This document shows positions 36,301 through 45,300 of a stretch of 64,000 bases of DNA, one piece after another. Origin of the DNA: Ornithodoros turicata (Eukaryota > Arthropoda > Arachnida > Ixodida > Argasidae). Where the stretch lies: contig NC_088203.1 in assembly GCF_037126465.1 (NCBI RefSeq), forward strand, positions 103,602,668 through 103,666,667. The letters run 5' to 3'. Both the position numbers and the translations under genes were made by a program. A model generated the notes under the pieces. It saw only the letters and a program-made list of their open reading frames with translations, was not told the origin of the DNA and made no database searches. The number at the start of each line of letters is the position of its first letter. Positions within the stretch are counted from its first letter, which is position 1.

Positions 36301-39300
36301 GGTTTAAGAGATTAGCATGGCCCGTGGGTTTTGGTATGTAGGTCAAATGTCGCGCTGTCTAACCGAAGGGCTTATGGAGCACGCTGCTAACGGTGAAAAG
36401 ACTGTCTCTCACTCAGAAGTAGTGAAGCACTTGCAGGAATTGTGTTCCTTCCTGGAACATGACTACTGTCATAAAGAAGGAGCCAGACAACCTCAAATGG
36501 GCTTTAAGGGAGACTAAGGAGATTTTTGCACATCAGGCAACATCATCAGCAATACCTTGCCTGCCTTTCCCAAGCAACTGCAGCATGCAACATTGTTTTC
36601 TCTCTCATCCCTCATCCCAGTGTCTATAAAACTGTCTGTGTTGTAATGGGCTTTTAGCTGTCTTTGAGATTCATATCGTGCGTGTGTCTTTTTCCCCCTC
36701 ATTCTCAGGGTACTAAGTAAGGACAGGGAATGAGTTGAGAACAAAGTTGCCACATAACTATTTTGACATCACAGCTAGGAGTTATCGGACACAGCTTCCG
36801 TTGTACTTGACTATATATATGATAGCACATGCATCAGGCTTTCCACCTCGGCACTGACCTATACTACAGGCTTTCCCGGCGATTTTAATCCAAGTTCCAG
36901 CTAAATAAATCCATGCCCCATAAAGTTTGCACGGCACGTGGATTAATTTCGATGGCGCTCGGATTAAAATCACCAGGAACACCTGTAGTTATGTGTGGTA
37001 TGAATGGCACACACACTGGTTACTCCTATGTCATCACACACAAAAAGACATGAAGGCTTGTGTGCTTCATTATAAAAATCTCTCATAAAATTCAAATGTG
37101 CTGCATAGGAAACCAGCTCTACAGTACAATCAAATACGTTAATGATTGTTATGTGTCCGTGCACTGAGGACTGAGCCAGAGTAAATGCATGAAGTCCGAC
37201 CGCTTCCTCCAGCACAAATAAACAAGATGTTGTAATACACTAGGTCCATCAGGTGTCAGACAGTATAGATCAGCATGTCCGAAAGTCACACCCTTGAATG
37301 CTGACTCGGTGGCCAAGCTCATGTAATTAGGGGCTGACCTTTCTGGGCAATATACCCGAAAATGCCCAACGTTTATTCCCCCGATCCAAAATCGAAAGTA
37401 ATATCTGTCTACTGCTCGTGGCAACACCATTGACGCTAATGACAGACAACCTCGGTGTGAAACAGTGGAAAGTACGACTTTTAAAATTTAGTTTGCTACC
37501 ATCGATTAGATATTGCATTCGCACTGTGGCTGATACAGGCTTGCTGACTGATATGAAAGTTTCTGCTTGTTTTTCCAGATAAGTGCATGACGCAGGTCAC
37601 AACATGTGAGCTTCACTGGCGCAGTTGCGTCTACATGACATGTACCTACCCAGTTAAACCGTTACGAGCATTTGGAAGTACAAAGAGGAACTTCTGATTT
37701 TATGCAGTCGTCACTGCGAGAAGTTACCAGCGTGCGCTAGGCTGGCTGAGCCTTTTCATACGAAGGCAAGCGAGGCAAATATAAACAAACGCAACTACTG
37801 GTTGCATGCGCTCGTGCATGCAGCACAGGAGCAAAGCAAAAGTCGTCAACGCGGAGCGGGCAGTTGCAAAGCATACCTTGGATCAACTACTCAACTATGC
37901 TAAAAGCTGAACTGTATCAATGTTAACACATTACCCAACGTAGCACAAACAAGAAAATGAAGGTTTGATGTTTGCTTTCAAGGGCACCATTTTTGAAGGA
38001 CAACCAGTGCTTGAAGGTGCACCCTAGCTGCGGAGGGCACTGAAATGTGCACCTGGTAGATCTACTACGGAACCTAGAGATTGGTTGAACTATAACATAG
38101 TCACCATTTCTTCAGTAAGTCGCTTGAAGAGTATTTCTGAAGGCATCTCGAGCATGTATCTTTTCAAAGCATAATTTATGTAACCGCTATGGCGGAAAAT
38201 AAATATAGCCCGATTACAACCGAATTTCGGGAGGCAATTACAAACCGATATTTACCCCCTGATCTTAATAAAAAATAGAACCTCAAAACATCACTCCCTA
38301 CATATGAAACGATAAAAACCATGTAGGCTCAGTTTTCACGTGCCGAACAAGAATTTCCTTTCAATAGTGCAGGTCGTAAGTAACTCATATTTGTGACACA
38401 CACACACACAAAAAAAGAAGGCCCTATACCTTTTGCGAGATGCAGCTGAAAGATTCTCATGCATCTGGACGGCCCTGCCCGGAGTCCTCAATTCCAGGTC
38501 CAAGCAGTCCATCTGCTCACCCCATGATAACCCAAGGTCATTGATAATCTCTTCCGCTAGAAGAAGGGACAAAAGATTTGAGACACGTGAAAAGAATGAA
38601 CTCTATGCTGTGTACACGCTCTGACAATGCTCACTTTCCAGACGGTCCTCCTCCTCCTCCTGGGTGTCACTGTCCTGGAAAGGGAAACACAATCATGTGA
38701 CACTCTTTGTGACACTCTTTTGTGACACCAGTGTGACACTCTTTAGCTAATTCAATCCTGATGGGTGGAGCAGACTAGGTTGAATTAATCCAAAAAATAA
38801 TTTTGTGAACTGGCAGGAAAATGGTAATGGGTAATGGTAATTCTTATTTGACAAAGCAGTCCACAATCACTTGCTTACGTTTTCAGTTAAAATCCACGTT
38901 TGAAAGCATGCTGTTATACGTGTGAATGCCCTTATGTAAAATGTACAGCTCTGTACAGGGAGAGAGTCCTGCACTGTGCTTTCCACCTCATCATGGCTTT
39001 GTGCTGGGAGCGTGGATTCTACATGAACATATAAACATTTCGGTGCACGCGATTGCGAGTCTTTTATCTCAGTAGGAGCTTGTGGCCCAAAGTGTCCACT
39101 GCCCTGCACAGTCAGGGTGTATACCAAATTGTAGCCTTCAAATTCCCTGATTTTTCCAGTTTTTTTCGCTGTCTATTTCAAGTGAGTTCCCTGACCAAAC
39201 CAAAAGGAAAATTGGGTCCCGCTCCCTCGTTCTGATCCAGATCACTCATAAAACGTATCGCTAGTTGAACAATTGAGATCGCTTATTGAATTCGAACAAA

Positions 39301-42300
39301 CAGAATAGAAATACGCATTTCTCCAAACTACAATGGAGAACCATATTTTTTACATGCAGTAGAGAGACCTTGTATTGTGCGTCAATTATGACCAACCCAG
39401 TCTTTTCTTTTTCTTTGGTTGTTGTTCCTGCTGTTAAAAATGTCATTTATTAATAGAGCCTGAAGTTTTAGGATTTAACCCGATTCATCCCCGAATTTGC
39501 ACCCCAAATTGAAGGTTGCCTCTTTAGGGTGAAACCCGATTTTGGGTGAAACCCCGCGTCATGGCACTTGGCTGCGATTTTGCCTGACTTCAGCTACTTT
39601 CTGGCAAGTTCCCTAACAATCCCCTCACTTTACCAGTCATGTCAAAATTCCCCGACTACTCCTAGTTTACCAGGTTTTCCGAGTTGGTAGACACCCTGAC
39701 AGTGCAACATTCATGCACGCAGATTTGCTCAGTGGCAGATACAAGAGGGGGGGATCCCCCCCCAAAAAACGTTAGTTTATACATTGGGTTTCCCTCTCTC
39801 CCCTCCCCATTACACGTTTCAACAAAGCACTTCCCCCCCCCCCCCCCCCCCCACCACCAGTGGGGTCTTGGTGTGCCCCTGGATTTGCTTGGGGTGACTA
39901 ATTAGACCACGACCACTTCTGCGTTCAAATTACCGAACTTATTTTGTCCATCGAAACGTACCAGCGATCACCACAACAGCTGCGCATGCAATCAAACTAG
40001 CCAGTGCCCAATTACCATAAGCCTACCGTAAGTATCTTGTACAACGTGGAATATCTGTCAATTATTTTCAGAGGCATCACTCACCGTTGTCTTATCCTTC
40101 AGTACCACATCTTCCTTCCCGGCATTTCTATCCGGAGGCAGAGCTTTGCTCGTTGTTACAGTGGAATCCTTTTTTGTTTCTGCCGCATCTTCTACGACAT
40201 CCACAAACGCCGTCCTTGCGTCGCTCTCGTTTTCCGCAGCTTCCGACACGGCTCTGCAGGTTCCCACGAAGCTTTTCGACCTCCCGACGTTGATCATGAG
40301 GTGCTTTGCTCCCCCGTCCTGCGATCTCTGCCGCGGTTCCTTCCCAGAAGCGCTGCTTTGTGCTCCCTTTTTCGATGCGGACAAATTGGCCGCCCCACCT
40401 CTCTCTTCGGGCCCGACAAAACTTCTGGACCTCGACATTACCGAGATCACTTTTCCTTCTGACGAGCCCCTCTGGTTGCGTCTGGCTGAACCGGGATCGA
40501 CTTTTCCGCCGAGTAACGGTAAGGACTTGGCGTTTTGAGAATGCGCACCCAGTCTGGCATTTGAGTCCGGTCTTCCTCTCGAAGTCGAGTTGCCGAACGA
40601 ATCTCTCTGGTTGGTTGGCGCGGAAGATCTTCTGCTCTTGCCGGACACATTGGACAAGTTGATGGATGGTGCCGATGGCGAACGGGAAACTCCGAAAGGT
40701 TGTGAATTCCTTGTGGACGGCTTAATATTTTTGTGCGGAGAATTGCGCAATTTTGGCTTGCTGCGGCACACTGTTTCCCATCCTTCGGTGTCATCGGCTG
40801 TGATAGAGAGAGATGGAAGATGGCTGTAACTTGACATGCATGTCATGTGTCTGGCGAACAACACTGGAGTGCAATTATGTAAGAGCACATATGTACCTTC
40901 AAAGTTGTCTTCAAAGTTGTAGTACTACACAAATTGTTTGCTATTTTATACGCATTACTCCCACCTCCTTATGAGGCTGAGCATTATTGTAGGATCCAGA
41001 AGACTATAAACTTTCAATTTCAATTTCATTACAATTCAATTCAAACTTCAGGGGAGAATGAAATTAGGTATCCAGTATTACATGTCTGAACATGGAATTG
41101 AGTACACGGCCAAAAAACTCAAGGTCTCATTTACTTACTAACGTAGCTTTCAACACAATTGAATTATGCTAACAAGTCAATCAGCCGCCTCAGTAAACTT
41201 AATGGCAGTATTTGGGAGTGTCTACTGGAGCTTGTGTGTTACTGTGTTTACATGTGTTACTATGCAAATTCAGTTAAACATGGCAAACGTACATATGGCA
41301 GCAAAGCTTCTTAAAACAACGCTGTCCTCACCTTCATCAATCACAATGGGATCAAACGACGTACTGCGGAGCACCTCAGGTTCAACGCTTCCTCCACGAA
41401 CCTTATCAGCCCAACTCCGGCAGCTCGATGTCGAAGACGATGATTCAAAACTCAGGCACGATGAAGACCCGCTTCTTTGCGTGTCCTTTAGCATCGGCGG
41501 GCATTCAGTTGGAGGAGGGTGCGGATGCGGCAACGCTGCTCTGTTTTGAACAGGTGGCACTGCCGGCTGCACACGCGTCGATGCGGATACAGGCCGCTTC
41601 GCTGAAGTTGAAGATGCGGAAGAAAATGAGGCGTTTGATGCGGATGATGGCCTCAAATTCTGTGGCCTAGAGAAAGTTTGCCTTGTGGTGGTTGGAGATC
41701 GTGTTGCTGCTGTTTTCAGAGACCAGTTGTGAGAAGGTGCTTTGACACCTTCTGCGTAATTCAAACCAGAACATGCACGTCCTTATCTTTCGTCAAGATG
41801 CACCAAAAAGATAAAAGGATGGACCTATAGTAGCCAAAAGACTCCTTACGGTAGAGGTGCGCAAATATTAAATTTGAAATGCAAATCAATATTCGATTCG
41901 TATTCAAAAATTTGTATTTGAGCTTTTTTTGAATATCATACCAGCTTACTACCAAGGTGCTGCAGGTTGTGTGCTTGAAGCTGTGCATTGCAGACACAGT
42001 GAAGAACGTGAATAGTATTTTGTGCATCATCAGCACAGTTGCAGCTTCAGTTGATTGCCAACACACTCTGAATCTTGTTGTGTGAAGCTTTCAATCCTAT
42101 TAAATCCCAGTTAAATATCGAAATTTCGTTGGCGTTTAGCTGAACACCGCTGTTCACCGTGCTACTGGATGCACAGCCAAAACCAGAGTCTGAAAATGTG
42201 TTTTTTTTGCTTTTTTTTTGTTGTCAGTTTCGATTTGTGGTAGTGGCCTTACTGTCAGGATACTTATTGCATTTCTGTCAGGAACGACGGTCTCATACAT

Positions 42301-45300
42301 GACAGGACAGTGAAACTGTGTAGTTTCCTGCCAACATGACAAATGTGGAAGGCATTGCCAGAGAAAAAAAGAGAGCACTTGCTATATTCATTTTCCGTCT
42401 TGATAACCTGTGAGCTGAGATGTGCTCATCAGTAAATCATCCCATATTCTGCACGTGTCACTGCTCTTTACTTCTGTCTAGATTGTGCCAATGGAGGTTT
42501 TCAGTGTCCACGAAGGATTTTTGAAGTGCAAGTTGTTTTTTACGTTTTTTAGTTTGCCTCGTGAGGACAACATATATATTGTTTTGTTGTAAAAATAATT
42601 TGACTGGACACGCGCAGATAAGCATGCATGCCTCATGTTACAATTTGTTACCTCATGTTAAGCCAATACACAAATACATGAATTCCTGATTAGCCCTTTT
42701 CAAGCGCATGCCCTGGGTCATTTTTCTAAGGATCAGCGGGCACACAACAGTTCATTAGTTCACCGGGGCTTAAATGTTACTCTTAGAAGTCTCTTACTCT
42801 CAGAATTTTGCAGATGTTCTATTTGATACGTATTCAAAAAATTTAATATTTGCACACCTCTACTTTTCCGTAATATTGTACGTGAGCAGCCTCTGATCTT
42901 GAAATGTTACTTAAGTTTCACACACAGTAGGGCACACCCACCAATCTTTAAGAGGAGCCAAACATTTGCTTATGACTGAATATTTGAATATGTAGGCTAT
43001 TGTGGAATATGTAGACTATTGTGGAATATGTAGAATATTGAATATGTAGACTGATAATTTGGACAAATGTTAGAACTTCAAAGAAGCAACTACAATCATC
43101 CTTCCTCACCAGTCAGACTCCTAGGCTTCGTATCCGATGATGATGACGGCCTCGCTGTCTTTGGCGGCCCAGATTTTGCAACCGTTGTCGCCGATCGGCT
43201 GGAGGAACTAGGTGGCGCTGAGGTGGTTTTGGGTACGTGTGATTGTCTAAGATCACTGTTAATTTTTGCCACGACCACTGTAGGAGACGCAACAGATGTA
43301 CTTGTAGGCGCGTGAGTCGTCTGTGGAATGCTAACACTGGTACTTGCGGAAGAGCCTTCCGTTGTTTTTGAAGCCACAGTGGTCGTATCATCGGCAGCTG
43401 GAATTTCCGGTGTGGCTTCTGCATTTTGTGTAGTGGTGCATGTGGTCGTAATGCTCTCCGTGTCCTTCGAAATGTCAGGTTCCACAGCTAGAGTTCCAGA
43501 CACGGATTGTTTAGAGTCTACTTCTGGCACTGCAGTGGCAGGTTCCGTGCTCAGATGCTGCTCTGCAGCAGCGCCTGTGATGCAGAGACAGAGAACATAG
43601 ATGCACCAACTTTGAAAGACCACCTGTGCCTCGGGGGAAATACAAAGTTATGTGTGCGTTCGTACGGATGACTGAATAAAAAGGCTTACACAGACGATGA
43701 TTAGTGAACTAATGTAGAGCCCCTTTATAGTGAAGTGGGTCAGAGCAAGAAAAAAACTTCACAATATCAGTAGTCCATGCGGTCTGAGGTTTCAAGACAT
43801 GGGACCACAAACTTCACTTCACTTCGTTTTACTTCACTACATGCAGTTTCACTATGTAGCGGTTCTACTGCGCCCCAGAAACCTAAAGGAGAGCTGTCGC
43901 TTCACTGAGTCTACTTTTCGATGCTTCACCAATATGTTTCATCGATGACAAACAGATGTCTCATGCCACATCGTGCACTCGTGACATTTTTTCACGTACG
44001 AAAAACCTTGTATTCACTTAATAATTCACGCTGAACATGAATTTAGAAACCCAATGCACTTACATTTATTAGCCACAACAATGTCATTATTCCTTGGCAA
44101 CTCCGACGTTTCTCTCTGGTCCATTTTCGCAACCGAGGGGTCGGGTTCTCCGGCCTGCTGTGGTGCCGCCTCAAAGGAGCTCACTGCCGGACTGGATGGA
44201 AAATCCGGAGCGGCGGGGGATGCCTCCTTCTCGGATCCACTCTCGGCAGAATCCGAACTGCTGGGAATGACCGGCAGCAGGGCTTCCGACTGGGTGCCCA
44301 CCGTTACCAGTTGGCGGGGCGGCTGCGGAAACATACCGGCGCCCCGCGACACCGAGCGGCCTGAGTTGGACTTTCGTATCTCCCATGCGAGGCATGTCGG
44401 CCTGTTGGGGGTGTCCCCGAAATCCACCATTAAGAATAAACGTTTAAGAATACAGCATTCAATAATAATCCGCCTAAAAAATACGCAGTTAAAAATATAT
44501 CTCCTAAAATAAACCGCTTACTATCCCCGCTTAGAGATCACCGTTTAATAATGCACCATTAAAAATAAACTGTTTCAAAATCCCCTCACCATCTAGCACG
44601 GAGGCCGACTGATTGCAATTTGCGCCGGGTTAGATCATGTTATGTTAGGTTAGTTTAGTTTGGTTTCGGCTAGTTTGGGATAGTTTAGGCTAGTTTGGTC
44701 CTGTGAGGTTAGTTTAAGCCCCTTGCTTGCAGTTCACATTGATTTTGGGCCATACCACGTGACTCTAGCAACTGTAGGGTGGATTTGGGGGAATTCTGAA
44801 ACGATTTATTTTTAACGATATATTCTTAATAGTGGATTCCTTAGCGTTTTTATTTAAAGGGGGATATTTCGGCGATTATTTTTGTGCATTGATTTTTAGG
44901 CGTATATTCTGGGAGATATATTTTTAACAGTGGGTACTTACACGTTTATTTTGGAAAGATTATTTTGAATGGTTTCGAACTGGATACACCCGCCTGTTGC
45001 ATTTGAAGAGGGGAAACATTCAGTCAGGTTGATGCAATGGGGAGAACGCTCTCAAACAGATGTGATCGTTTTCAGGTCGTGGGATCCCCGGCCCACAAAA
45101 CCCCGAGTGGTGCCACACCGGTACCAGATAACGCCCTTGTTATCAGCCTGATATCCCGACAAGGTGTAATCGTTTGTTACAATCTGAGGCAACAAGTTAT
45201 CACGGTCCCAAAAACAGCAGACATTGTGCTTTCAGAACGGGAAAACACCAGAATGTAACATGGACATACGGCATGTAGAAAAGCTGACTACTATCATGTA

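Larger units (their letters stand above)
33772..38429 (-). other. SCAPER intron 8
   Basis: Contains a fold-back (33980-34122), a MITE split by another (35004-35540), the Penelope-like remnant (35558-36515) and, at 37332-38290, diverged pieces of the CGGGTTTAACCCG repeat. No exon recognised. Confidence 0.6.
41752..43109 (-). other. SCAPER intron 4
   Basis: Mostly an A/T-rich element (41852-42862), then a 19-bp tandem repeat (42985-43050). Confidence 0.75.
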
